Both the position numbers and the translations under genes were made by a program. Below the pieces are notes generated by a model that had not been told where the DNA came from, searched no databases, and saw only the letters and a list, made by a program, of their open reading frames with translations. DNA of 7,841 bases from an uncultured Thalassospira sp. (GTDB lineage: Bacteria > Pseudomonadota > Alphaproteobacteria > Rhodospirillales_A > Thalassospiraceae): positions 1 to 7,841 of the forward strand of contig CAMPHD010000140.1 in NCBI GenBank assembly GCA_946885765.1, read 5' to 3'. This document shows, piece after piece, positions 1-6,835 of the stretch (position 1 is its first letter; every line of letters starts with the position of its first letter).

Positions 1-628
1 GCACCTCACGTTTCTGGTTGATCATGTCGAAGAAGGGCAGGAAGTTCTGGCCTTGCAGGCCGACCGTGTAAAGATCATCGGGCATGCGGTTGGATGTGGT
101 GACAATCACCACGCCATGATCAAAAAGCTGTTCGAACAGGCGGCCCAAGATCATCGCATCGGTGATGTCGGTGACCTGCATTTCATCAAAGCACAAAAGC
201 CACGCATCATCGGCCAGATCCTTGGCAATCGGGGGGATCGGGTCGGCGTCGTCCTTTGATTTGGTTTTGCGGAAACGGTGCATGCGATCATGCACATCCT
301 GCATGAAATCGTGGAAATGCACCCGGCGTTTGCGATCCACCGCGACCGTTTCGTAAAACAGATCCATCAGCATCGATTTGCCGCGCCCGACTTCGCCGTA
401 AATGTAAAGGCCCTGCGGCGGTTCGGGTTCTTCGCGGCGACGTGTCAGGCCAAATCGTTCGCGCCAGCCGCCCGAACCGGTATGCGGTTCGTAATGGTTC
501 AGCGCCTTGAACAGGCTTTGCAGCTTTTCGGCACAGAGTTCCTGCATCGGATCGTGGGACAGCTCGCCCTTGGTGATTTTCGCGCGGTAACGTGAAAGCG
601 GGCCGTCGGTCATCAAGGATCTCGTCAT
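1..628 (-). CDS. zapE: Cell division protein ZapE / AFG1-family P-loop ATPase (N-terminal 209 codons; runs off the left edge)
   Basis: This is the first 209 codons of a leftward gene whose C-terminus lies outside the window. Visible in the translation: a Walker A loop of the ZapE type, GEVGRGKS at residues 78-85, after LYIY; a Walker B segment, LLCFDE at 144-149, followed by MQVTD; and a sensor-like TTSNR at 177-181. Together these are the hallmark of the AFG1/ZapE family. E. coli ZapE is about 375 residues, so a bit over half is present. ZapE is a cytoplasmic ATPase associated with the FtsZ ring, and the mitochondrial relatives (AFG1/LACE1) act in protein quality control. Two in-frame ATGs are possible, at 628 and 613 (residue 6). 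Neither has a strong ribosome binding site, and I give the longer form. The metal transporter gene lies upstream on the same strand, 105 bases away. The family call is secure; the cell-division role is inferred from E. coli. Confidence 0.93.
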   Translation of the reverse strand, partial: MTRSLMTDGPLSRYRAKITKGELSHDPMQELCAEKLQSLFKALNHYEPHTGSGGWRERFGLTRRREEPEPPQGLYIYGEVGRGKSMLMDLFYETVAVDRKRRVHFHDFMQDVHDRMHRFRKTKSKDDADPIPPIAKDLADDAWLLCFDEMQVTDITDAMILGRLFEQLFDHGVVIVTTSNRMPDDLYTVGLQGQNFLPFFDMINQKREV

Positions 629-682
629 GCAGTGAACGTGAATATGGATCGGTTGGTCAAAGTCATAGCGCCAAGCTGCTTT

Positions 683-710
683 GCAATGCAACAAGGCTGT
701 GCCGCATTGC
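683..710 (-). terminator. Hairpin between the metal transporter gene and zapE, possible weak terminator
   Basis: GCAATGC (683-689) and GCATTGC (704-710) are perfect reverse complements. The 14 bases between them contain a further GGC/GCC pair around a TGT loop (695-703), so the RNA could form a bulged hairpin. It starts 23 bases after the transporter stop codon on the leftward strand. No T-run follows it on that strand, so it is at best a weak or factor-assisted terminator. It could equally be part of the zapE leader. Confidence 0.3.
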
Positions 711-733
711 TTGATTGCGTCCTTTGCACCTGA

Positions 734-1723
734 TCAGATCAGGCGCATTTTTTTAAACAGCCAGATTTCAAGCACGACGATGCCGGCCAGAATGATCGAA
801 ACGCCGACAAAGCCAAATGGGCTTTCGGCCGCCGGAACACCGCCGACATTGATCCCCAAAAGGCCGGTCACGAAACTGATTGGCAGGAACAGACCGGCAA
901 TCACCGTCAGCCAGTACATGGTGCGGTTCATGCGTTCGGTTTCCAGTGCCATCATGTTTTCGTTCACGATCTGGATGCGTTCGCGAAGTGAGTCAAATTC
1001 TTCGACCAGACGGATGGTTTTATCGGTCAGCGTGCGCGCACGCCGTTTATAGCGTTTATCAAGCCATGCGGTTTTATGTTCGACATATTGTCCCAGCGCA
1101 TCGCGTTGCGGCGACAGATGGCGGCGCAGGCGCGAAAGCTGATTGCGGACGTCCGAGCAGCGCCGACGCAGCGGAAGGGTTTTGTTTTCCGGCGTGCCTT
1201 CCTGATCGTCTTCGATGGTGTCGACTTCTTCCTCAAGGCCGCGCACGACATTATCAACCCGGAAAACCAGCCGTTCGGCAACGGTGAGCACGAAATCATC
1301 GGGATTGCGCGGCGCGTTACCGTCCGTAATCGCCGCACGGATATCGTCGAATGCCTTTAGCGATTGATTGCGCAGCGTGATCACCAGATTGCCCGATACC
1401 CAGAAACGCACCGAAATCATATCGGCGGGATCATTTTCGGCGTTCAGGTTTACCCCGCGCAAATTCATCGAATAGCCATGATCGTAAAAGAAGACCGATG
1501 GCCGGGTGCCGCGTGTGGACAGGTTATCGGCGATGGTGGGGTCAAGCCCGACAATATCGAGAAGCCAGCGCCGTACACCATCCGCCATCCAGTCGAGATG
1601 CACCCAGAGAAACTGGTTTTCACCTGTTTGGGGAAGGGATTTGCCGATGTCCTGCCATTCAAGGGAGGTTCCCTTGCCGTCACTATCGAGGATGAAAGCA
1701 TTGATCAGGGCGGATGAAGACAT
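734..1723 (-). CDS. zntB: ZntB/CorA-family divalent metal transporter
   Basis: A 329-residue protein of the CorA superfamily, close in length to E. coli ZntB (327). Residues 1 to about 260 form the soluble cytoplasmic domain and end in a long charged helix of the kind that forms the CorA funnel. Two membrane segments follow, at about 266-289 and 303-323. Between them is the signature GIN (290-292, in LLGINVGGVP), the ZntB-type variant of the CorA GMN pore-entrance motif. The protein ends in a short basic tail, KKMRLI. CorA proteins are pentamers in the inner membrane. ZntB members move Zn2+ and related ions, but the true substrate cannot be read from sequence. The ATG at 1723 has GGAG 8 bases upstream, which supports this start. 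The gene diverges from the mechanosensitive channel gene across 126 bases. Superfamily is very sure; the ZntB assignment over CorA is probable. Confidence 0.9.
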   Translation of the reverse strand: MSSSALINAFILDSDGKGTSLEWQDIGKSLPQTGENQFLWVHLDWMADGVRRWLLDIVGLDPTIADNLSTRGTRPSVFFYDHGYSMNLRGVNLNAENDPADMISVRFWVSGNLVITLRNQSLKAFDDIRAAITDGNAPRNPDDFVLTVAERLVFRVDNVVRGLEEEVDTIEDDQEGTPENKTLPLRRRCSDVRNQLSRLRRHLSPQRDALGQYVEHKTAWLDKRYKRRARTLTDKTIRLVEEFDSLRERIQIVNENMMALETERMNRTMYWLTVIAGLFLPISFVTGLLGINVGGVPAAESPFGFVGVSIILAGIVVLEIWLFKKMRLI

Positions 1724-1761
1724 ATGGCTGGCTCCGTCTGGTGTAAAACGGTTCGTGATTC

Positions 1762-1791
1762 GTTATCGCGGACAGTGTAACCTGCTTGCAA
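1762..1791 (-). promoter_or_regulatory. Candidate promoter for the zntB-like gene
   Basis: On the leftward strand, TTGCAA (1786-1791) and GATAAC (1762-1767) are 18 bases apart. Each matches the sigma-70 hexamers at 4 of 6 positions. The -10 would lie about 38 bases before the start codon, a normal leader length. The matches are weak and the assignment is by eye. Confidence 0.3.
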
Positions 1792-1825
1792 ATCAGGAGA
1801 AACGGGTTTCGGTCACCGGCCCGAC

Positions 1826-1853
1826 AGGGATCAGTATGGAATATCTATCATGA
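1826..1853 (+). promoter_or_regulatory. Five-codon leader ORF with ribosome binding site, overlapping the channel start (ATGA)
   Basis: AGGGA at 1826-1830 is the best Shine-Dalgarno match in this leader. It sits 5 bases before an ATG at 1836 that opens a five-codon frame, MEYLS, whose TGA (1851-1853) overlaps the channel ATG at 1850 as ATGA. The same AGGGA is 19 bases from the channel ATG, too far for direct use; a weaker GGA at 1838-1840 is closer. The layout fits translational coupling, but this short frame could arise by chance. Confidence 0.3.
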
Positions 1854-4453
1854 CGGCAGTTCGTCCTATTTTGTTTTGGATTATGGCGACAATAATGTCG
1901 GCCTTCCTGATCGGCGGCAGTGCCAGTGCGCAGGATGTCCCGCAAGAAAAAAACCAGAAGATCGAACTGGAAAAAAGCCAGAAACTGATAGCGGGCTGGA
2001 ATGACCGTCTGGACGAAGTTGATACGGCCCTGAACGCCAACGAGATTACCGGCCGGTTGATAAATGAAAGCCGGTCGACGGTCGAACAGGTGACCGAGGG
2101 GGCGGCGACCCTGCAATCAAGTGCCGCGGACCGGTTGAACCGGTTGAATACCGCCCTTGGCAAACTGGGCGAACCCCCGGCCGAGGGTAAAACCGAAGCC
2201 CCCGCCGTTGCCGAGGAACGCGAACGGCTGAACAAGGATATCGCCGAGATCAGCGGCGTGATCAAACAGGGCGAACTGGTTGATTTCCGGGCAACCGAAA
2301 TTTCCGACCGTCTGGCGCAGATTTCACGCGAAAGATTTACCCGCCGCATTCTGGGCCGGGTTGATGTGCCGTGGGACGGGGAAAGCTGGGGGCAGGTGTG
2401 GTCTGGCGCCATCGAACTGCCCGATATGGTGCGCAGCCGGTATGCCGACCTTGATCTTGAAGGGCCGATTGGCGGCCAGTTGGCGGAAATCGCGCCGGGT
2501 CTTGTGTTGCTGACCTTTGTGGTGATGGCGGCCCTGATCGGGGGCGAGGTTGTTGTTCTGCGCTGGTTGCCGGAACGATGGCGCAATGCGCCCAAGGAAG
2601 ACCGGGTGTCGCTGATATCGGGGACGCGGTTCGTGTTTACCGCATTGGTGCCCGGGGTCGCGTTGCTGGTGGCCTATCAGATGGTGGACCGGCAGCCGGA
2701 CCTTCTGGTCGGCAGTATGGGCGATTTTGTCTATCAGTGTTTTGCCGCCCTTTTGTTCCTGCTGTTTGTCGGGGCGGCGATCCGCAGCATCTATTCCCCG
2801 TTTTCACCGGGCATGCGGCGCGCCGGAACGACGGAAACCGGATCACGGGTTATCGGGATATTGTCGTTGCTTGCGGCGGTGATTTACGCATCCGATCTGG
2901 TGTTGCTGCAGGGTGCTACCACACTTGGCACGTCGCTTGAAATCGCGCTGGTGCAAAGTGTTTCCAACGTTTTCCTGATTTCGATCATCCTGTTTGTCAG
3001 TTCGCTTGGCGTGTTCTGGGAACATGGCGGGCCGGACCGGCATGAATTATGGGCCAAGGTTGAAAGACGTCTGCGCCGGGGATTGCGGATCGTGGCGATC
3101 ATGCTGCCGGTGCTCAGCATCCTTGGTTATGTGGCGCTGGCACGTTTTGTTCTTGAAAACCTGATGCTGGCACTCGCATTCGTCACCAGTTACTGGCTGC
3201 TGCGCGGCTATGCACGTGCCCTTGTTCATACCTATCTGGTGAAACCGGCATCCGAAGATGATGACGGGGCGAGTGATGCGGTGCATGGCACGCTTTATTT
3301 CTGGCTGCGCGTGACGATTGATGTCGTGATGTTCACGATTGCCGTGCCCTTGGCGGTTCTGATCTTTACCGATATTGCGTGGGCGGATTTGATTGATGCC
3401 GCCGAAAAGGCGTTTATCGGCATACAGGTGGGCGGGATCAATTTCTCGCTCCGCGCCATTCTGATCGCGATCCTGCTGTTCCTTGCGATTCTGGGCGTGA
3501 TGCGGTTTTTCCAGCGGATGCTCAATACGCGGGTTTTGCCCAACACCAAGCTTGACGAAGGTTTGCAGCATTCAGTTTCGGCGATTTTCGGTTATGTCGG
3601 GATCTGCCTTGCGGTGCTTTTGGCGATTTCGGCGGCGGGCATGGATTTGTCCAACCTTGCGATCATTGCCGGTGCGATTTCGGTCGGTATCGGTTTTGGC
3701 ATGCAAAGTATCGTGAGTAACTTTGTGTCGGGCCTGATCCTTTTGATCGAACGGCCGATCAAGGTGGGGGACTGGATCGTGGTCGGGGCGGATCAGGGTC
3801 TGGTCAAGGATATCCGGGTGCGCGCGACCGAGATCGAAACCTTTGACCGGTCATCGGTGGTGATCCCGAACTCCGAGCTGATTTCCAACCGGGTGATGAA
3901 CTGGACATTGAAGGATCGCAGCGGGCGCGGGATTGTCCGTATCCGGGTGTCATACGGATCGGATGCCAACAAGGTGCGTGAAATCCTGCTTGAGATCGCG
4001 GACAAGCGCCGCGAGATTCTCAGCTATCCGGCGCCTCAGGTGGTGTTTATCGATTTCGGGGCCAGTTCGCTTGATTTCGAATTGCGCTATTTCCTGCGCG
4101 ATATCGGCGATGTTCTGTCGGTCGGCAGCGGTGTGCGGTTCGAGGTGCTTGAACGGTTCCGGGCGGAAGGGATCGAAATCCCGTTCCCGCAACAGGATGT
4201 GCATTTCCGCGATATCGACAAACTGGCAGCCGCCATCCGCGAGGCCGGTCAGGGTAATCCCAAGCCGGTGATCGAGGCGAAAGACGATATCCCCGATTCC
4301 GATGCCGAGGTCGATGCCGAGGTCGATGACGGTGCCGGAACAGACCCGGCAGCACCGCCATCCACAGCCAAGGATGAAAACCGCGACAAGGATGCCGCCG
4401 GGCGCAGTATCCCCGATGCCGGGGGCGACCCGGACGGGGATGCGCCGCGTTAA
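1850..4453 (+). CDS. MscS-superfamily mechanosensitive channel with periplasmic DUF3772-like domain
   Basis: An 867-residue inner-membrane protein. Residues 1-27 look like a Sec signal peptide ending in ASA before QD. Residues 30 to about 200 are a charged, Ala/Glu-rich helical region, likely periplasmic coiled coil, resembling the DUF3772 domain of large alphaproteobacterial MscS proteins. About eleven hydrophobic segments follow between 216 and 634. The last is the MscS pore helix (about 602-634, including GIGFGMQSIVSNF), leading into the beta domain (KVGDWI at 638-643) and the MscS C-terminal region, including the IPNSE loop (672-676) and EIPFPQQ (776-782). Residues about 800-867 are an acidic, Pro/Asp-rich tail, probably disordered. 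MscS channels open under membrane tension and release solutes on osmotic downshock. It is much longer than E. coli MscS (286) and nearer in plan to MscK/YbdG-type proteins. The start at 1850 is fixed by the signal peptide. The gene converges on the NUDIX gene with a 13-base gap. Confidence 0.93.
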   Translation: MTAVRPILFWIMATIMSAFLIGGSASAQDVPQEKNQKIELEKSQKLIAGWNDRLDEVDTALNANEITGRLINESRSTVEQVTEGAATLQSSAADRLNRLNTALGKLGEPPAEGKTEAPAVAEERERLNKDIAEISGVIKQGELVDFRATEISDRLAQISRERFTRRILGRVDVPWDGESWGQVWSGAIELPDMVRSRYADLDLEGPIGGQLAEIAPGLVLLTFVVMAALIGGEVVVLRWLPERWRNAPKEDRVSLISGTRFVFTALVPGVALLVAYQMVDRQPDLLVGSMGDFVYQCFAALLFLLFVGAAIRSIYSPFSPGMRRAGTTETGSRVIGILSLLAAVIYASDLVLLQGATTLGTSLEIALVQSVSNVFLISIILFVSSLGVFWEHGGPDRHELWAKVERRLRRGLRIVAIMLPVLSILGYVALARFVLENLMLALAFVTSYWLLRGYARALVHTYLVKPASEDDDGASDAVHGTLYFWLRVTIDVVMFTIAVPLAVLIFTDIAWADLIDAAEKAFIGIQVGGINFSLRAILIAILLFLAILGVMRFFQRMLNTRVLPNTKLDEGLQHSVSAIFGYVGICLAVLLAISAAGMDLSNLAIIAGAISVGIGFGMQSIVSNFVSGLILLIERPIKVGDWIVVGADQGLVKDIRVRATEIETFDRSSVVIPNSELISNRVMNWTLKDRSGRGIVRIRVSYGSDANKVREILLEIADKRREILSYPAPQVVFIDFGASSLDFELRYFLRDIGDVLSVGSGVRFEVLERFRAEGIEIPFPQQDVHFRDIDKLAAAIREAGQGNPKPVIEAKDDIPDSDAEVDAEVDDGAGTDPAAPPSTAKDENRDKDAAGRSIPDAGGDPDGDAPR
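4301..4324 (+). repeat. Two-copy 12-base tandem repeat in the channel tail
   Basis: GATGCCGAGGTC occurs at 4301-4312 and again, unchanged, at 4313-4324. It encodes DAEV twice in the acidic tail. It is in frame and short, probably from slippage in a region under little constraint. Confidence 0.85.
4409..4441. other. Strong two-part inverted repeat at the 3' end of the channel gene
   Basis: ATCCCCG (4409-4415) pairs with CGGGGAT (4435-4441). Inside it, CCGGG (4419-4423) pairs with CCCGG (4429-4433) around a 5-base loop. That gives 12 GC-rich base pairs with a small internal asymmetry. It lies in the last codons of the channel gene, 9 bases before the stop, and 25 bases past the stop of the converging NUDIX gene. 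No T-run follows on either strand. It could limit read-through in this tight convergent junction, or simply reflect GC-rich coding sequence. Confidence 0.4.
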
Positions 4454-4466
4454 CGTATGGGCGGTA

Positions 4467-4877
4467 TTAAATGTCGAAAAGGGCGGCCGTGAGTTTTTGG
4501 CCCATCGGGGCCATCAGGTGGCGGTCGCGCTGCGATAGCCAGCGCATTTCGGCAATTTCGCGCGACGGAGTCAATGTGCCGGTAAAGCGCGCGGCGAAGC
4601 ATTGCATGCGGACAATGGTGCTGGTCGGCTGGTTATGGCCGCGACCGGCATGAAGCCCGAGCGGGCGGATGGATTTTTCGATCAGCGCCACACCCAGTTC
4701 TTCGCGGATTTCACGGATCAGGGCTTCGATGGCGGTTTCGTCCGCATCGATCTTGCCACCGGGCAGGTAAAACCGGTCCCGCCCGTGGCTGCGTACCGAG
4801 AGGACTTTGCCGCCGTCGCGGAAAATCCAGTTGGCAGTTTCGACAAGTTTGGGGACTGGTCTGATGAGGCTCGTCAT
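4467..4877 (-). CDS. Small NUDIX hydrolase
   Basis: A 136-residue single-domain protein. The NUDIX box is complete at residues 41-63: G41, E47, then R55-E56, E59-E60 and G62-V63, matching GX5EX7REUXEEXGU with every metal and catalytic position intact. YLPGG (37-41) precedes it and a late EMRWLS (110-115) is typical of the fold. NUDIX enzymes hydrolyse nucleoside diphosphates linked to another group; the substrate cannot be told here. It lacks the zinc ribbon and SQPWPFPQS signature of NudC NADH pyrophosphatases, and has no C-terminal winged helix as in the NrtR regulator. The ATG at 4877 has GGGGTGG just upstream (4881-4887). The gene starts 12 bases after the nadC stop, so it is very probably cotranscribed with nadC. 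Confidence 0.92.
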   Translation of the reverse strand: MTSLIRPVPKLVETANWIFRDGGKVLSVRSHGRDRFYLPGGKIDADETAIEALIREIREELGVALIEKSIRPLGLHAGRGHNQPTSTIVRMQCFAARFTGTLTPSREIAEMRWLSQRDRHLMAPMGQKLTAALFDI

Positions 4878-4889
4878 GGTCCACCCCGA

Positions 4890-5729
4890 TCAGAGAATGG
4901 CGACGTCCAGCCCGATATCGACCGCCGGGGCCGATTGTGTGATGCGTCCGACCGAGACATAATCAACACCCGTCGCGGCAATCGCGCCGATGGTTTGCAG
5001 GTTTACGCCACCGGATGCCTCGGTTTTGCAGCGACCAGAGACAATCGCGACGGCCTTGCGCAGCATATCGGGGCCCATGTTATCGAGCAGGATGATATCG
5101 GCACCGGCTTCTGTGGCTTCACGCACCTGATCGAGTGTGTCGCATTCGACTTCGATCTTGGGCAGATTCGCCGCGCGGGCGGATCTGACGCATTCGGTGA
5201 TCGAACCAACAACGCCGATATGGTTGTCCTTGATCATCACGCCGTCATAAAGACCCATGCGGTGGTTCTGAGCACCCCCCATGCGGGTGGCGTATTTTTC
5301 CATCTTGCGCCAGCCCGGAAGGGTTTTGCGGGTATCAAGCAATTTCGCCGTCGTATCGCCCATCGCCGCGACATAGGTGCGCGTGGTGGTGGCGATGCCC
5401 GACAGATGTTGCAGGGTATTAAGGGCGGTGCGTTCCGCGGTCAGGATGCCGCGCGCATTGCCTTCGACCACGGCAAGCACGTCCTTGGCGGCAATCGCAT
5501 CGCCGTCCTCGCAATGTTTGGTGATTTTGGCGTCGGGGACCAGTTTGCGGAAACATTCAAGGGCAATGTCCAGACCGGCGACCACGATATCCTCGCGCGT
5601 TTCAAGCGCGACGCGCAGGCGCGCACCGGCGGGAATGACATTGTCCGATGTGATGTCGCCGGTGCCGATATCCTCGGCAAAGGCGCGGTCGATGAAGTCC
5701 GAAATTTCAGCCGGGGTCAGGACGGTCAT
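4890..5729 (-). CDS. nadC: Nicotinate-nucleotide pyrophosphorylase (quinolinate phosphoribosyltransferase)
   Basis: A 279-residue cytoplasmic enzyme of usual length for NadC. It converts quinolinate and PRPP to nicotinate mononucleotide, CO2 and pyrophosphate, the third step of de novo NAD synthesis. Family motifs in order: EDIGTGDIT (19-27), AERTALNTLQHLSG (98-111), DTRKTLPGWR (132-141) with the basic substrate-binding residues, NHRMGLYDGVMIKDNH (155-170), EVECDTLDQ (193-201), LLDNM (214-218) and EASGGV (237-242). The frame stays open upstream to a TTG at 5777, but the ATG at 5729 begins the normal NadC N-terminus, and the extra codons would run through a hairpin. It follows nadA by 83 bases, with a terminator-like structure between, and precedes the NUDIX gene by 12 bases. 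Confidence 0.97.
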   Translation of the reverse strand: MTVLTPAEISDFIDRAFAEDIGTGDITSDNVIPAGARLRVALETREDIVVAGLDIALECFRKLVPDAKITKHCEDGDAIAAKDVLAVVEGNARGILTAERTALNTLQHLSGIATTTRTYVAAMGDTTAKLLDTRKTLPGWRKMEKYATRMGGAQNHRMGLYDGVMIKDNHIGVVGSITECVRSARAANLPKIEVECDTLDQVREATEAGADIILLDNMGPDMLRKAVAIVSGRCKTEASGGVNLQTIGAIAATGVDYVSVGRITQSAPAVDIGLDVAIL

Positions 5730-5762
5730 GGTGGGGCCGCATTCTTTGTGGGATGGGGATGG

Positions 5763-5798
5763 AAAACAGCCCCGCAAAACCAGATATCTGCGGGGCTG
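5763..5798 (-). terminator. Intrinsic-terminator-like hairpin between nadA and nadC
   Basis: Reading leftward, CAGCCCCGC (5790-5798) is followed by a 14-base loop, then GCGGGGCTG (5767-5775), a perfect 9-bp stem with seven GC pairs. TTTT follows directly (5763-5766). It begins 14 bases after the nadA stop and ends 33 bases before the nadC ATG. The stem is strong but the T-run is short, so partial termination or a processing/stability role is as likely as full termination. Confidence 0.65.
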
Positions 5799-5812
5799 CT
5801 GATCGGGTGGGC

Positions 5813-6835
5813 CTAGGCCGCGTTTTCTTTTTTCAGCGGAATGCCTTTTGACATTTCCAGCATCCGTTCAAGCGGCTTGACCGCTGCAACACGCAAATCT
5901 TCGGGCATGATGATCTGCGGGCCGTTATTGACCAGACACAGATACAGTTTTTCCAGCGTGTTCAGTTCCATGAACGGGCAGTTGTTGCATGCGCACGAGC
6001 CATCGGCACCCGGAACCGGAATGAATTCCTTGTGCGGGGCGGATTTTTCCATCTGGTGGATGATGTGGGGTTCGGTCGCGATCAGGTATTTCTGATCCGG
6101 GCCATTGATCACATATTCCAGAATGGCGCGGGTCGATCCGATGTGATCGGCATGTTTCAGAATGCCGTCATGGCATTCCGGGTGTGCCGCGATTTTCGCA
6201 TCCGGGTTCTGGGTTTTAAGGCGGATCAGTTCGCGTTCGGAAAACTGTTCATGCACGATGCACGAGCCATTCCAAAGCGTCATGTCACGGCCGGTTTTTT
6301 TCGCCAGATAGGTGCCAAGATGGCGGTCCGGTGCCCACAGGATCGGTTTATCGAGCGGGATCTGATCGATGATTTCGGCGGCATTGGACGAGGTCACGAT
6401 GATATCAGACGCGGCCTTTACCTCGGCCGAGCAATTGATATAGGTGACCGATACGTGATCGGGATGCTGTTCGCGGAATTTGCGGAACGGTTCGGGCTGG
6501 CACGAATCTTCGAGCGAGCAGCCGGCCTTTGAGTCGGGCAGCAGGACGGTTTTGTTCGGGCTGAGGATTTTGGCGACCTCGGCCATGAAGCGGACACCGC
6601 AGAAGACGATGACATCGGCATCGGTTTCGGCGGCCTTGCGCGAAAGATCAAGGCTGTCACCGACAAAGTCGGCCAGGTCCTGAATTTCGCCGTCCTGATA
6701 ATAATGGGCCAGAATGATCGCGTTTTTCTCTTTCTTCAGGCGGGCAATTTCCGCCTCAAGATCAAGGGTGGGGTCAATCTGCATTTCAGACATTGCGCCG
6801 GGCTTCGCCTCGGCGATGGTGGCAATCTGGTTCAT
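5813..6835 (-). CDS. nadA: Quinolinate synthase A
   Basis: A 340-residue cytoplasmic iron-sulfur enzyme that condenses iminoaspartate with dihydroxyacetone phosphate to quinolinate, the second step of de novo NAD synthesis. Conserved segments: [20 protein letters not shown] (43-62), FCGVRFMAE (78-86), [11 protein letters not shown] (100-110), NGSCIVHE (189-196), HPEC (218-221), and [13 protein letters not shown] (280-292). By alignment in mind with E. coli NadA, C106, C192 and C286 are the [4Fe-4S] ligands. The cysteines next to C286 are spaced CxCxxC rather than the E. coli CxxCxxC. The ATG at 6835 has GAGATGAG 9-16 bases upstream; ATGs at codons 15 and 18 are alternatives, because the first 20 or so residues are poorly conserved in the family. 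It is the first gene of the leftward nad group and diverges from the cytochrome gene. Confidence 0.97.
   Translation of the reverse strand: MNQIATIAEAKPGAMSEMQIDPTLDLEAEIARLKKEKNAIILAHYYQDGEIQDLADFVGDSLDLSRKAAETDADVIVFCGVRFMAEVAKILSPNKTVLLPDSKAGCSLEDSCQPEPFRKFREQHPDHVSVTYINCSAEVKAASDIIVTSSNAAEIIDQIPLDKPILWAPDRHLGTYLAKKTGRDMTLWNGSCIVHEQFSERELIRLKTQNPDAKIAAHPECHDGILKHADHIGSTRAILEYVINGPDQKYLIATEPHIIHQMEKSAPHKEFIPVPGADGSCACNNCPFMELNTLEKLYLCLVNNGPQIIMPEDLRVAAVKPLERMLEMSKGIPLKKENAA

Noticed and set aside
1831..2595. 254-codon open frame on the - strand opposite the start of the channel gene
   Set aside because: Its Ser/Arg-rich translation is typical of an antisense shadow; the + strand frame has a signal peptide and recognisable domains.
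3047..3571. 174-codon open frame on the - strand within the channel gene
   Set aside because: It is antisense to transmembrane coding sequence, has a His/Gln-rich translation with no family resemblance, and no good ribosome binding site was noted.
4467..4877. NrtR-type NUDIX transcription regulator of NAD genes
   Set aside because: NrtR has an extra C-terminal winged-helix domain. This protein ends after a single NUDIX domain and keeps all catalytic residues.
5730..5777. Upstream TTG start extending nadC by 16 residues
   Set aside because: The extension contains no NadC-like sequence and would run through the hairpin; the ATG at 5729 opens the conserved N-terminus.
4602..5816. 404-codon open frame on the + strand opposite nadC and the NUDIX gene
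   Set aside because: It lies antisense to two unmistakable enzyme genes, resembles no family, and arises from the codon bias of the opposite strand.
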